From assembly GCA_022605425.2 (NCBI GenBank), contig CM061250.1, forward strand, positions 186,001-250,000: a stretch of 64,000 nucleotides of DNA, given 5' to 3'. How positions within the stretch are numbered: the first letter of the stretch is position 1; each line of letters opens with the position of its first letter. The notes beneath the pieces are model-generated. The model was not told the DNA's origin, searched no databases, and worked only from the letters and a program-made list of their open reading frames with translations. Below, one piece after another: positions 42,601 through 54,400 of this stretch. A program made the translations under genes and the position numbers. Source of the DNA: Hamiltosporidium tvaerminnensis (taxonomy: Eukaryota; Microsporidia; Dubosqiidae).

Positions 42601-42975
42601 AATAGCTATTATTTTCTAATAATATTTTAAAAAATAGAGCATTACAGAAAAAATAATTAATTTTTCTAATAGGTATTCTATCTTAAGATGTTTTTTGATT
42701 CGTATATATTTTAATTCTATAAAACAAATCAAATTAATTTCCTTCAAATCAAATATTTTGATGTTCGAACTTGTAATAGTGTAATTTTGATGAATTTAAT
42801 ATTTTTTTAATCAAATTTATTGGCAATTTATAATTTTTAAAGAAAACTTTAATTGAATTACTATATAAAATGCTATAAACATGACATATATTGATGATAT
42901 TGTAAATATACTTGTTATTACATAATTTTTAAAATGTAAGAATTAAAAATATGTAAATAGAACTAAATTTAATAT
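42601..42975. other. Spacer 3' of Rna14, nothing recognised
   Basis: AT-rich, no frame. Holds the presumed 3' untranslated region of the Rna14 gene on the minus strand. Confidence 0.6.
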
Positions 42976-44568
42976 TTAAATCATTTCAACTTTCTTAAGA
43001 ATTTCAATTACTTCGTTTATATCGATAATTTTAAATATATTATTTTTATCTGGCAAACTAGGAATTTGCCTTTGAATTTCATTTATAGGATCTTTAGAAT
43101 AGATACGCATATCCAAGAAATCAAAGCTTTCCAATACTGCTTTATATCTCTTATAAGAAATTGTTGGGCTATCAAGTTCAGAATAATTATCGAGTGTGTA
43201 TGCTCTACTAGCGCATCGTTTTGAATCTGAAAACTTTTCAGATTTACCATAACACCAACAATCTAGAAGTTCACTTGTAAGGTATCTTTCCAGTATTTCT
43301 CTAAAATTCGATCCCCATTTGTTTTCAAAAGAAATTACGTTTTTGTATAAAATATCACTTTTTGTGATTCTTTCAAAAACGCTATCATTTTTTCCTGCCA
43401 TATTAAGTAAATTAAAATATTCATAACTGACAATACGACAATCCGGGAATCTTTCAAGAGCCAAATTAAAAATACCTTGACTTATTTCTAAATTTTGTGT
43501 TGTATAATATTCCGTGAGTCCAGCAAAAATATACGTATAAGGGCCTAAATTTTTGTCTTTTAACGAATTAAAAAGTTTTCTGAACGCTGTAATTCCGTTA
43601 TTTCGAACAACAAAAGATAAATAGTGAATGACAATTAAATCAAAATTGTTATTATAATATATTGGCTTATTTAACATAATAGAACCATTTTTAAAATTTC
43701 GTGATTGATTTTCTTTATTAATGTTGAATTCATTTGAATATTCTGCAATTAAGTTTTGATAAATGTTTGGAACATCTATTGTTGTTATTTTACTGTAATA
43801 AAGATATAAAAATATACTTTTTTTATTTTCATGTATTCCTTTAAAAATAATTTTACTTGCTTCATCAGTTTTATTTTTGGAAATCAAATATTCGGAATAT
43901 AAAAAATATGGTTGATCGGTATAATAAAATCGATCAATCATTACGTTAAAAAACATGTCTAAACGTTGGTCTAGTTCTGTAGATGGTAAATTCAAAGGGT
44001 TTTTAAGTTCAAAATCCGTTAGCTGAAATAAAATTTGTAAATTTATATTTTGTATTTTGTGCTCTTCAAAATCGATTATCGATGAAAGAATGGTATATTG
44101 GCGATGTGCATGTTGATAAAGAGGAAGAATATCAGATACGAGTTTTTTTGCAGTTAACTTGTTTAAACCATTTTCATATTCCTCGTAGTCCTTAAAAAGT
44201 GTATTTAATTCGGAATGTGGAACAATTAGCGCATTCTTAAATGCTGTACGAACTTTTAGAGGATTATTTTTTTGCAAATACTCTATATAATTTTTATGAA
44301 GATCTTGAGAATAATAATGATTAGAAAAACGAGACAATGCATATTCATAAACAGCAGAAAGATCAATTTCTCTTTTATTTGATTTTACAAGATATTCCGT
44401 ATATTTTATATATAAATAAATTATATCTATATTATAATTATTTGGAAGATATTTTAAAAATAAAGACTCGAGTAATGTAAAATTTGAAGAGGAAAACAGA
44501 TGGTTAAAATAAGAAAGCTGCAATGCTGTATTATTAGGATCTTGAGATAATAGATGTTCGTAATCCAT
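42976..44568 (-). CDS. RNA14: Rna14/CstF-77-like mRNA 3'-end processing factor (HAT repeats)
   Basis: Scaffold of cleavage factor IA, acting in nuclear pre-mRNA cleavage and polyadenylation. The protein is made almost wholly of HAT half-TPR repeats from residue 1 to about 400 (W/Y-x-x-Y-I-x-x-E pattern: IIYLYIKYTEYLVKSN, LHKNYIEYLQKNN). The distinguishing segment is ALIVPHSELNTLFKDYEEYENGLNKLTAKKLV (about 123-140 and following), matching the family's L-x-x-P-x-x-x-L-x-x-L-W-x-DYE-x-FEN sequence, which also precedes a Y-x-x-A motif (LYQHAHRQY). Residues 400-530 lie past the repeats and are shorter than in yeast Rna14 (677 residues), so the C-terminal monkeytail that binds Rna15 may be lost or reduced. 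The start has CCC at 44577-44579. Confidence 0.85.
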   Translation of the reverse strand: MDYEHLLSQDPNNTALQLSYFNHLFSSSNFTLLESLFLKYLPNNYNIDIIYLYIKYTEYLVKSNKREIDLSAVYEYALSRFSNHYYSQDLHKNYIEYLQKNNPLKVRTAFKNALIVPHSELNTLFKDYEEYENGLNKLTAKKLVSDILPLYQHAHRQYTILSSIIDFEEHKIQNINLQILFQLTDFELKNPLNLPSTELDQRLDMFFNVMIDRFYYTDQPYFLYSEYLISKNKTDEASKIIFKGIHENKKSIFLYLYYSKITTIDVPNIYQNLIAEYSNEFNINKENQSRNFKNGSIMLNKPIYYNNNFDLIVIHYLSFVVRNNGITAFRKLFNSLKDKNLGPYTYIFAGLTEYYTTQNLEISQGIFNLALERFPDCRIVSYEYFNLLNMAGKNDSVFERITKSDILYKNVISFENKWGSNFREILERYLTSELLDCWCYGKSEKFSDSKRCASRAYTLDNYSELDSPTISYKRYKAVLESFDFLDMRIYSKDPINEIQRQIPSLPDKNNIFKIIDINEVIEILKKVEMI

Positions 44569-45149
44569 GGTTTGAAGGGTGAAAAATATTTCGATAAAAA
44601 TAAATTAACAACACTTTTGAAATGGCTTGTCTGTTTTTTTAAAAAAAAGAATAAAAAAAACGAATTGTAAGCAAATTTTATTAATTTATTGAATCTGAAA
44701 ATAATCCGAATAATTTTCGTATTCAATTCCTATGTTATAAATAAATTCAGTAGGACATAATTCTATAGAATATAAAGATTATAGTAAATATTTCTATTTT
44801 TTTTAGTTTAAATCTATAAAAACATTTTCGTAGCTTTTAAAATTTTTTTTCTAATACTTTAATGACTTTTTTTTGTCTTAAAAATCCTAATCTTCACTTG
44901 TGTTTTTTCTTGGTTCTTCAGTGTGGCCACTTCATCATAAATAGTAATTTTGTTATTTTTTTTGTTTTTATCTGTTTAACACAATCTTCTTTATCTCTTA
45001 ATTCTCTTAAAAATAATTTTGTTGTCAATGTCTTCCTGATTCTTAGATACTCTCGTCGATACTCTCTATAGTATTGCCCATAACACAAATCCTTTTCTTA
45101 TATCAAAATAAATAGTTTTAATTTTTTATCTGCTATTAAGTATATATAT
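44569..45149. other. Intergenic, no gene seen
   Basis: Contains the C-run before the Rna14 start. About 45000-45070 may be the 3' end of the decayed R2-like copy that follows. No gene. Confidence 0.55.
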
Positions 45150-45610
45150 TTCTCTGCCTTAATAGGTATTTAAAATATTTTTTTATACGTCTTATGGTAT
45201 TACTTCTACATACCGATACAAGTTAAAATATAAAAGATTTTTTTAACATTGAAGTGATATTAAAACTCAACTGGTTTTTGTTAGGTTATGGTTTTCAAAT
45301 TTTCTGTTTCAATTATTTTAAAAGAACTTTATTTATCGATTCTAAGCAATGAGCGTTTTATTATTTTTATATATTTCTCTAATAAATATATCAGGTCTAA
45401 TATTACGAATTTTGGCATGAGTTTGAATCCTGATTTTCACTTTATTTCCATATATTGATGATTAAGAATTGCTTAAACCGAGTTACTCCCAGTTCCTTTA
45501 ATATAGTTTACTTGCCTATTCTAGAAGAAGCAATTTTATCTATTCAAATGCTATTAAAAGTCGTCGGATGTAGCCATGCCTATGATTTCTTAAATTAAAT
45601 TAATAATTCA
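45150..45610 (-). mobile_element. Decayed R2-like retrotransposon copy
   Basis: The plus strand at 45165-45225 (TACGTCTTATGGTATTACTT) is the reverse complement of the segment encoding TKYHKTYVK at 4.37 kb. At 45480-45600, GAGTTACTCCCAGTTCC and GTCGTCGGATGTAGCCATG match the reverse complement of the window-end element (GAGTGACTCCCAATGCG, GCCGTCTGTTGTAGTCATG). The order of the two blocks agrees with a minus-strand element. Heavily mutated; its 5' limit may extend toward 46.2 kb. Confidence 0.6.
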
Positions 45611-46564
45611 CTCCATTTTACTAGCTTATATATGTTTTGACACATTCTTTACGCATACGAGAACATATTTCTATCCTGGATATATCAGAGAATCTCTTCA
45701 TATATGCTAAACATTCTCCTTTATTTAGTCATTTTAAAGGCTTAGTATTAGATAGAAACTCGTTTCTCGAGGTTTGTATACCTTCGAATCAATTTTTAGT
45801 TTTTCTATTTCGTTATATATTTTCATTTGTTAAATTCTTCTTTCAATCTTTATTTTAGGTTTGAAAAGCCTTATATTAATGCTGATTGCTTAGCAAGTAT
45901 TTATATTCCGAATATTTTTATCTTTTTAGTTTTAATTTGTTTAAATTACACCAGACAATTCAATGGCGCCATAATAAAGTGTTCACATCACAAGTGACAC
46001 TATCTTAGTCTCTTTCAAGTTTTGATCTAAGAGTATAAATGTTTTCAAAATTTTAGGCAAATATGTTCCTTATATTCACCAGTATCTCATTCAACGTACC
46101 ACTAGGCTTAGATAAGTCAGTTAATAACGTCGAAATACGCATGGATGATATTCGGTTCATGATATTGCATTTTAATTGATTTCAATAAATCTTTTTTTTG
46201 GTATTTGATCCAATAGAATAATACCTTTCAATTCTTGGTATAAATTTGCTTTGTATTTATTTGTATGAGCTACGTTTCAGATTACATTTACTATTTTTTT
46301 TTATTTCCAAATATTTTAAACATCAAAAACTTTTTAGAAGATCAGAAGTATTTTTCCAAAAAGTATCATTATGGGCAAATAAATTCCAAAAACCAAATTA
46401 AGTTGTTTTATTTGCAATTTATCAAAATATCCCGTAATATCACTGTTTTTACAATCTATAAATATGATTTTTTTTAATTTTAAAAAACTAAATTACTTCC
46501 ACCTATTTTTCTCGGTATAAATAAAAAAAAAATTAAAAAATTATACAAAAATACAAATATTTTA
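45611..46564. other. Non-coding, possibly more decayed retrotransposon
   Basis: No supported gene. The minus strand may continue the reverse-transcriptase relic, but no catalytic block (YxDD) was read. Confidence 0.5.
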
Positions 46565-46915
46565 TTACTCATCATAGAAAGAAGACATAATACTATATAA
46601 ATTACATACAGTTTCATATTTTCTATTTCTATTTTCAATATTTGCTTCAATTTTACGAACTTTACAAATTGTTTCTTTTAAAGCATTTTCAAATTCATTT
46701 TTTGATATCAAATGTCGTTTACAATATTTATTCTTTCCACCTTTTACATCACAAACGAAATAAATAAACGCATATTTATATATTTCAACCATATGATCAT
46801 TAAAATATTTTAGTTTTGAAATATGTGACTCATAAAAACCATCAAATTCTTTTTTTATTATTTTATAATCTTTGATATACATTTCACATAATTTTTCTAA
46901 AATATCGTTTTTCAT
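46565..46915 (-). CDS. Small protein of unknown function
   Basis: 116 residues, not recognised. It is predicted all-helical and charged, with a possible coiled coil at 1-45 and 78-110 and three spaced cysteines (VCDVKGGKNKYCKRH in the middle, KETICKV and TVCNLY later). There is no signal peptide or membrane span. It is believed real because ATG is preceded by CCC at 46922-46924 (7-9 bases upstream), the frame has balanced amino-acid use unlike random AT-rich frames, and it is compact between decayed mobile DNA and eL33. It points away from eL33 with about 410 bases between starts, so the two may share a divergent promoter region. Could be a fast-evolving kinetochore or transport subunit; no function assigned. 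Confidence 0.6.
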   Translation of the reverse strand: MKNDILEKLCEMYIKDYKIIKKEFDGFYESHISKLKYFNDHMVEIYKYAFIYFVCDVKGGKNKYCKRHLISKNEFENALKETICKVRKIEANIENRNRKYETVCNLYSIMSSFYDE

Positions 46916-47325
46916 TGAACAGGGAAATAATTATTAAAGTATTTTTTATATTCATTGATTATAAATTATGTGTAATATATAAAAAGAGGTAGATATAAAG
47001 AACAGGTCAGTTTATACTTGAAATGTATTAATAAAACAACTAAAAGAAAAAATTAAACTGTAAAAAATTAAATTCTAAAATTATTTTAAGACATTTATTT
47101 GTGTAAATTTTATAAAAATACAAACAACTTTAAAAAAAAAAGTAAATTCTAAAATTATTTTAATAAAACCGTTGTTTTTATAAAGAAATATAATCAATGA
47201 TAGCAAAGCAGAGGAAATTAATTTTTTTAAATTTTATTCTTGAAATTTTTTTAAAGACAATTTTTGCGTAATAAAGTCCATTTTTTATTTTTTTTTTTTA
47301 AAAACGTAAAAAAATAAATACCCAT

Positions 47326-47661
47326 ATGCAAGCTGTAACAAGAGAATACGATGCTCTACATAGGACATGTGTACCTGCCACCTTCTTTTCTTATAAACGT
47401 AGTTTGAGAAAAATATATCCTAAATACGCACTTCTTAGATTACCGTGTGTAAATACACGAGAACAAGCTTCAAAATACGTAGGACATGCAGTTGTTAGTA
47501 TGTGTAAGGGTATTGAAAATAAAGGAAGAATCAGTAAAGTGCATGGTAATTCTGGTGTTGTTGTGTGCAGATTTAAAAAGAATTTGGCACCAAGAGATAT
47601 TGGATCTGAAGTTTTTGTCAGACTTTATAAAGTTGAAGAAAATGAGGTCTTTAATGATTAA
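47326..47661 (+). CDS. RPL33: Large-subunit ribosomal protein eL33 (L35A)
   Basis: Structural protein of the 60S ribosomal subunit. The family signature is clear: SYKRSLRKIYPKYALLRLPC (about 22-41), then REQASKYVGHAVVSMCKG (matching Q-D-A-x-F-Y-L-G-K-R), RISKVHGNSGVVVCRFKKNL (residues 71-90 approximately; HGNSGVVRA-x-F in yeast) and DIGSEVFVRLYK at the end. Length of 111 matches the usual 107-110. No intron is evident, though ribosomal protein genes are the ones most often keeping introns in microsporidia. ATG follows CCC (47321-47323) by two bases, the closest spacing in the window. Confidence 0.95.
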   Translation: MQAVTREYDALHRTCVPATFFSYKRSLRKIYPKYALLRLPCVNTREQASKYVGHAVVSMCKGIENKGRISKVHGNSGVVVCRFKKNLAPRDIGSEVFVRLYKVEENEVFND

Positions 47662-47894
47662 AAATTGATTTCTATTTAAAAAAATGTATTTCTATTTTAT
47701 TATGTCTTTGTTTTAAAATACATTTTAAACACCAATTTAAATCAATTTCTGTTTTTCATTTGAAATGTGAAATTTGAAAAGAATAATGTTCGATTGTTAT
47801 AATTACTTATAACTAACAAGATTCTTTTCTTTCTAATAATATTTTATAATGAATTAAAATTTAAATAGTGTGTGTTAAAAATAAATATTTTAAG

Positions 47895-48175
47895 AAAAAA
47901 AATACTTAGGAATGATGAAAGAATAATTTTTAAAGAATTAAAATAATTATAAGTTGTTTTAAATTACAGTGAAAAATACACAGGAATGCTGAAAGAATAA
48001 TTTTTAAAGAATCAATCAATTTAATTATAAGTTGTTTTAAATTACAGTGAAAAATACTTAGGAATGATGAAAGAATATTTGTAAAGAATTAAAATATTTA
48101 ATTATAATATATTTGATTTGAACCAAGTAAAAATATTTAGGAACAGTGAAAAATACATTTTTATTGAATAAAATA
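47895..48175 (+). repeat. 74-78-bp tandem repeat 3' of eL33, about 3.5 copies
   Basis: AATAC(TTA/ACA)GGAATG(A/C)TGAAAG begins units at 47901, 47975 and 48053, with a more diverged unit from about 48137. Each unit carries ATAATTATAAGTTGTTTTAA. Periods 74 and 78. It starts about 235 bases after the eL33 stop. Confidence 0.85.
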
Positions 48176-48239
48176 TTTTATTTTTAAATTTTGAGTAAAA
48201 AAGGTTTTTTTTTTAAATGAATTTCTTCCTTCATTTAAA

Positions 48240-49000
48240 AACTTCAATACCTTCCTCCGAATCCGCTGTTTTGTTTAGGTTTATTGTCGGTTATTACCTT
48301 GGTTTCACCATTAAAATAAGGGTTGTATCATTTCTTGTTTTACTATTTATCAGCATCTTCCTGATTAATTTCTTGACTTAATGTGAGTATTGGTTTTTTA
48401 TGTATTTTGGATCCTTCAATAACACTTAATGACGCTCTCACCCAGCTCTCTTAATAATTTAATTCTGATTCAGATCTTCTTGATCGATGAAAATGAAATA
48501 TTCAAACTGCATTTTTTGTGCACTATCTACTGAATATATGTCTCTCATTCATAGGTATTCATAGTTTTTAAGATACATTCAATTATTTTGTCATAATACT
48601 GTCCTAGGTCATCAAATATAAAACTATCTCCATATTATGTTTATATATAAGATTAAGTTCTGGCTAATAGGTCATAATTCCTAAGTTTCTCTGGTTCAAC
48701 TATTTGAATTTAATTTGGGAAGTCATTCCTATTAAATAAGAGTAAGTCCTTTTTAATTTTGTCTAAAATAAAATAAGTCTATTGTTGCGAATTTTAGCAT
48801 CGGTTTTGATTCGGATGTTCCCTCTTTTTTTGCCGCAAACTCGTTATCAATAATTTTTGAAATGAGTGACTCCTATTTCATTTTGAGATTTAAGTTTATA
48901 TGAGTATAGAAGACGTGCACTAATATATTTGACTACTTTATTATGCCGTCGGATAGTCATGTTTATACCTTTCCTCACAATGAGTCATTAAATTCTACTG
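48240..49000 (-). mobile_element. Decayed R2-like retrotransposon copy
   Basis: Read on the minus strand from 49000 to 48240, it runs from the part encoding the (GH)DYxRRHxEV block through VTHF-like sequence to the region of KYDLLA, VMTWDG and ESWVRASLS (CAGAGAGCTGGGTGAGAGCG-type sequence near 48430-48450). This reproduces the order of the 63.6-kb and 4.3-kb pieces and so links them into one element. Frame is lost in many places. Confidence 0.8.
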
Positions 49001-50364
49001 TTTTACCAGATGTTTAGTCAAGGACAAAATTTTTAACTGTTTAAATAAAAAAAAGCAAAATTTGTAGTAAAAATAAATAAAAGATACATCATTGCTACTG
49101 ATTTAGCTCATTATTATATTTTTGTTTATTCTTGTCACATATTTTTATTGTTCTCCATTTTACATCATTAAATGAAGCAATATTTTTTTTTATAAATCTA
49201 GTAAATATTGCCCAATTATATAAAAAATATACTTTGATATATTTTTGTGTTCATTTGGCAATTACTATTTCTCAGATATATATCATTTCGAAAATTATGC
49301 TCTAGTATGTCTTGCTGGGTTTAAATAACTAATATTCAAGTTTTAACTGCAACATATTTCATTTTGGCTAAAAATCGTATTTTTTTCTTGAGTAATATAG
49401 ATATTTTAGACTGATTATGTAACTAAATCGATTAAAAAAGCATTTATTTACAGATGAAATTTTGATTTATAAGGCACGTCTTATCTTATTTGGCAACAAT
49501 ATATTTTTCTTTTAAACCCAGGGTAAGATGGAAATATAAAAGAAAGTTAAACTTACAGGGGGTTGAGATTCTAAAAATTAGAATTAATTGGAAAAATATT
49601 TCATTTAAAAAGATGTATATTGTCTAACACCTAAATACAATGCTAATATATTTGTTTAGTTACATTCAATGGAGATCTTTATACTGTAAACTTAGTTCGA
49701 TGCAGTTTGATTTAAAAAAATTCTCTTTATTTTAAATTTTTTTTATTTGCATTTATTAAGGATTTATATGTAGAAGCTTTAGATTTTAATTGTATTATCT
49801 TGTAATATAATTTTAAATATCCTTTTAAGAGAATCTCTAAATTTTCGAAGGATTTCTCAAGAATTATCGAAGTTTTTCTTATGTTTTATAGTTTCACACA
49901 GTTATATGGTTTTATAGGTTAAATGAATTTCGAAACTAATAATTAGATATTAAAGAAATAATAATGCGGTAATCTGAGCTATTAATTTTTTTTTCTTTAA
50001 ATATGCAATTCTAAAATCGAGGTAATTTACTATATAATTAAACCTCTTTCAACTCCAAATTTGTATTTTAGTATCATATTTCTTAAGATATCAATTAGTT
50101 TGTATTCTCAGTTCTTTGAATTCCGGAATATTTATTCTTATAGTTTTAATCGTTAATGACCAGTCTTTGAAAAATTAAGCATCTATTACGGTTTTAACAT
50201 AGAAAGACACAGTATAAATGCGGCATTATATATAGTGAATTACATTTAAACTAAAATTTTTGTGACTGTTTTGAATTTTTAGTGGACACCATTATAAAAT
50301 TCAAAAAAAGTGTTTGAATATATTTTGTGCTGTATCCATTTTAAATATCATTTAATTAGAAATA
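49001..50364. other. Non-coding stretch
   Basis: About 1.36 kb of AT-rich sequence, no supported gene. The first part may be a decayed 5' continuation of the R2-like copy. Confidence 0.55.
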
Positions 50365-51090
50365 CTTTATTTAAAAATATCACATCTTTTTACAATAGTG
50401 GCAAGTGTTATATTTGTTTTCATGACATTAACGCAGTTCTAGGTTTAACATAAATAACTGCTACCCCAACACTCCATCGGTAACCCCTGCGATACCTACG
50501 TCCCAAAGCCTTTCATTTACCAGGTGTGTAGAACCTAATTACTAGGCGAGGCAGTTGCCCGGAGTTCGTTAATGTCCGTTGCATGGAGTGTGATCGAAGG
50601 CCGAAGCCCCCTTTAGGCTTACCAAGACTATGCAGCATTCCCACTTACTCTACACTTTCTGAACCCAATAAACTTCTAGCTAAGATATATTTCAGAGATT
50701 TACATGGGGTCCACCTAGACAGTGCAATGTCATACCAACAGGTATAACCTGCTACTTAGCTCTCCCGGCTTTTAATGGGTTTTATTTTTATATCTCCCAG
50801 GCGCTAAGTCTTCTAACGCGAGTGAGCAAGGCTAGGTTTCCATGCTTTTACATGGCGATTACCCACATGTTCAGCTGCGGTCTGCAATCTGGTTACATAA
50901 AAAACTACAAATAAATTCGTAGAAAAAGTTTCACCATTTCTTAGACCTCTCCTCCTCATAACAACTCCCATGGAACAACCGAAGATGTAGTGTGGTTGTA
51001 TTCCCACCAAAAATCCAAACAATGATCTCACACCAGTTTCACACACTCATTGCCAAGCAGAAAGTTTTTTATGTGGTTATCCTCCCTCCA
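50365..51090 (-). mobile_element. 726-bp repeat family, well-preserved reverse copy
   Basis: The minus strand reads TGGAGGGAGGATAACCACAT at 51090 down to AAAAGATGTGATATTTTTAA-ATAAAG at 50365, 726 bp, the same length as the 58.7-kb copy. It is very similar to the 15.45- and 58.7-kb copies. A 77-codon frame (50813-51046) parallels the one at 15495 but starts at a non-ATG codon. Just upstream on the same strand lies the end of a LINE coding region (51150-51446), which may or may not belong to it. No target-site duplication could be found. Confidence 0.9.
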
Positions 51091-51149
51091 TCTAATGTCG
51101 TTTATACAATTAAAAATTTATAAAATGAATTATTTCCATGGGCTTTAGA

Positions 51150-51446
51150 TGAAGATGATTCAGTTTACTTACTTTCTTATTCCAGTCTTCTTGTACCTCT
51201 CGGTGTTGAGGATTATCAAATAAAACGCTAACATGTTCTGTCTCTAGACAATGCCCTGGTATTTTCTGGGTCTATTCTTTTTTCGTGGAAGACCGGTTTC
51301 AATGAGTCAAACAATTTCAACCTTGGTCTTCCTCTTTGTCGTTTTCCCTCACATCTTGCTTCATATGTTCGTTAGGAATTCTTATAGTTTGAATTCAGCT
51401 TATATGCCAGAACCAGAGCAATTTTTGTCTATCCATAGATGATTTG
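51150..51446 (-). mobile_element. 3' coding end of a second LINE type (GRPR motif)
   Basis: Minus-strand peptides, with one frame change, read RQKLLWFWHI, RIPNEHMKQ, then CEGKRQRGRPRLKLFDSLKP and LSRDRT. This is the order found at the C-terminus of LINE reverse transcriptases: R-x-L-x-WFGH, R-x-P, then G-(K)-R-x-RGRP(R)-x-x-W-x-D, and finally a LA-x-DR-x-x-WR block. Only about 300 bases are readable. It differs from the R2-like element of this window, which has a Cys/His motif instead. Confidence 0.65.
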
Positions 51447-51470
51447 GTTACAAAAATATTCTTTTTAATT

Positions 51471-54400
51471 ATCGTTTTCTTTGGTTTATAAAGGGAATTT
51501 CCATGTAATTTTATATTTCTTTGAGGTTAGTAGTTATTTTTTAATCATAACCTACCAAAATTAATCTTTTATTTTGTAACTTAAAACGTTTTTTTATTCC
51601 GATTTTATTAGAAATATCTTCTAATATTTTTATAATTTTAGCTTAAAATATTCAAGCTTTGTCTAAATTAAGGTGTTATAAGAATGGAATAGATTTTTTT
51701 CTTAAAATTTTAATGTAAATATTGGCTTGTATTCTTTTATTAATGTTATTTAGGATAATGAGCTTATTCTCTGAACTAAAATAATAAAAATTTATACTTA
51801 TATTTTCGCTTATCGTATAATTTTATGTCAAACTTAAGCCAAATTCACCATGGATAATTTATTTTGTGTTTTCTATAATTTATATTTATTTTTACATATC
51901 TTTCTTCCTTAGGAGCTTAATTGATAGTATGACTTCCGCTAAATTATCTATAAAATAGATATTTGTCATATATATTGACTATTTACTTCTTAATTTCAAC
52001 CTTCATATTTGCTAAATAGTAAGTTTATTTGTCATTTCTAATTTTTTCTGCAAAAATACATCAAATTTTTCTCGTGTATAATCGGTATTAAATATCTTGG
52101 TTCTAACCTTAATCAAAAATTAAAATTCTTCAAACACTTTTTATCTAAAATTAAGAAATCTATATCCTTGAAATGCACTTTCTGTGCATCTGTAAAAAAA
52201 TATACTTAAATAGTGATAAGTTCTTACAAGACAAAGTTCCTATAAAAAATGATTTTAAAACCCAAATTAAGAGTCAAAATTTTAATAATTCAGGTTTTTC
52301 ATTCGGTGTTGTCTAGAAGAAAATTTGAAATGAAATTCCTACCATTTTCTTGCCATTAAAAATGGAACGTTTATCAGGTTCTCAAATAGATCAATATAAT
52401 TTTTATTCCGCTACCAATCTATATTAAAATTTTTACAAACTAAGATTAAAGAAGAATAAAGTTATTAATTTTGATTAGAATGAGTTCATATTACACTAAA
52501 AAAAAATTATTCTGCTTTTTAAATAAAGCCTTCTTAATCACACCATTATGACGATTATTGTTGAAATGGTTTTTTGTTTCAAATAAGTGATGTTTTACAA
52601 TACCTTTATGAAATTTACTTAAATATAGATGTAAAATATGCTTGGTGGTTTTGACTCAAATATTTCTTAATTTATTTTTTTATATTTAACTTCGAATTTA
52701 TGTAAGAATATCTTTACCAATTCATTTATTTCAACGAATCTTCTGAAATATCATACAGGGTTTTTCGCTGTTTATCATGCCTTGTGAAAAGAAACATTTT
52801 GGCATTTCTAGATAGTTTTATTTCCAGATATTTGATTTGCATATGATAAGAAATAGATTACTGTATTAAACTTTGGTTGTTTTTATCGTATTATAACACT
52901 TTATACTAATTTGATCAAAACTAGCATAACTCTCTATTGAGCGAATCTAAAATTCCAAAAAAAACAACTTTTATTTAATTTTACATTTTTTTGCATTTTC
53001 AAGCTTAAGTGTACTCAAATTTAGAGGTTTTTGTATTCTGAGAAAATTTTTTCTTTTCTTAAGCAAATTTACATTTCATTTGAAAAATGACAGGCTAGAC
53101 TCAGAAAAAATATGATAAAGTTACTTCGATATAGAAGTCAATTAAAAATATAAAATTGTCGTCATTCCTTACTGAATTACTTGATTTCTATTTAAATTTA
53201 GAAAATTTTCTGCAATTAAAAGAGATTATTTTTACCCGTTTAAACCAAATTTGCATTGGATGCTCTTCAATTGAATCTAAATTCCTAATTTATAAATATT
53301 TACGATGTAAAAATTATATTAATATTTCTAAAACGTGCTGTTTCAATTTTTCTTTTATCGTTGAAAATTTTTGATCCTCGATAAGAAAAATTCGATTTTT
53401 TAACTCATAAATAAACACACGATACCTAAAAGACAGAAATTAATTATATAGACCAAAAAATAAACGATAATTTATACTTAGAAGTATACTTTCATGATAA
53501 ATCATGAGTTTATATAGCTTTTTGGGACTTATCCTAACGAAATCTTTAACAGAGAATTAGGTTTTCAAGGTGCTTTTGCATATATATCTTGTTTTAGTTT
53601 GAATATAATTCTTGTTTACATAAATTTGCTATTTTTGCATTTGATTCATTACAAAAAAAAGAGATCCAACACCAATATCAGTTTACAATGTGATTTATCA
53701 AATAAGCAAGATTTTCAAGATCATCAGAGTTAAAAAGTAATCTTTGTTTATAAAGTAAATTTCCGAAGTTTTTCAAGCGTTTGAGGCTACGTAAACTTTT
53801 TTATAGCTATCTGCGAATTTATAATAGCATCGAGAAATTATCTGGAATCATAACACCCATATTTCTACTTAAGATAATTAAGTAAAAATTATTATGGGTT
53901 CATATAGGTGAGGCCTACGAGTAAATTGCCTGAAGTGAGATTCTAAGCCTTTAATTTATTTTGTGATAATATTTCTTTATTTGAAAAATCAAATCAGCTT
54001 ATGACTCTTTTTTAAAATACGAATTTTATTATTTTATAAAATATTTATAGAGATATCTAAAATTGGAGTTAAAAAATAGTTGTTCCATCAATAGTAGTGA
54101 GATCCGATTGTAAAAACATATTTATAAATATTCTTATAATTGTCGTTTAAAAAAAATATTGGTTCTAACAATATAGTGATTCCTTAATACCTAATTTATA
54201 AATATTAAATTTTCACATAATTGCGAAAAAATTTAAATAAATCCGAAAAAAACGGATTAATTATTTCTATATGTGACGGATAAATTGTTATTACGGCATA
54301 TTGTGATTTATAGACGTAAGCCACCTATATATTATCTATTTGAAATGGACTCATTGATAGAAACAGAAATAACATTGTTGGAAAGTTAAAATATCATTTA

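Noticed and set aside
50365-51090. Target-site duplication around the 50.4-kb copy
   Set aside because: The flanks (CATTTAATTAGAAATA and TCTAATGTCGTTTATAC) do not match beyond AT-rich chance.
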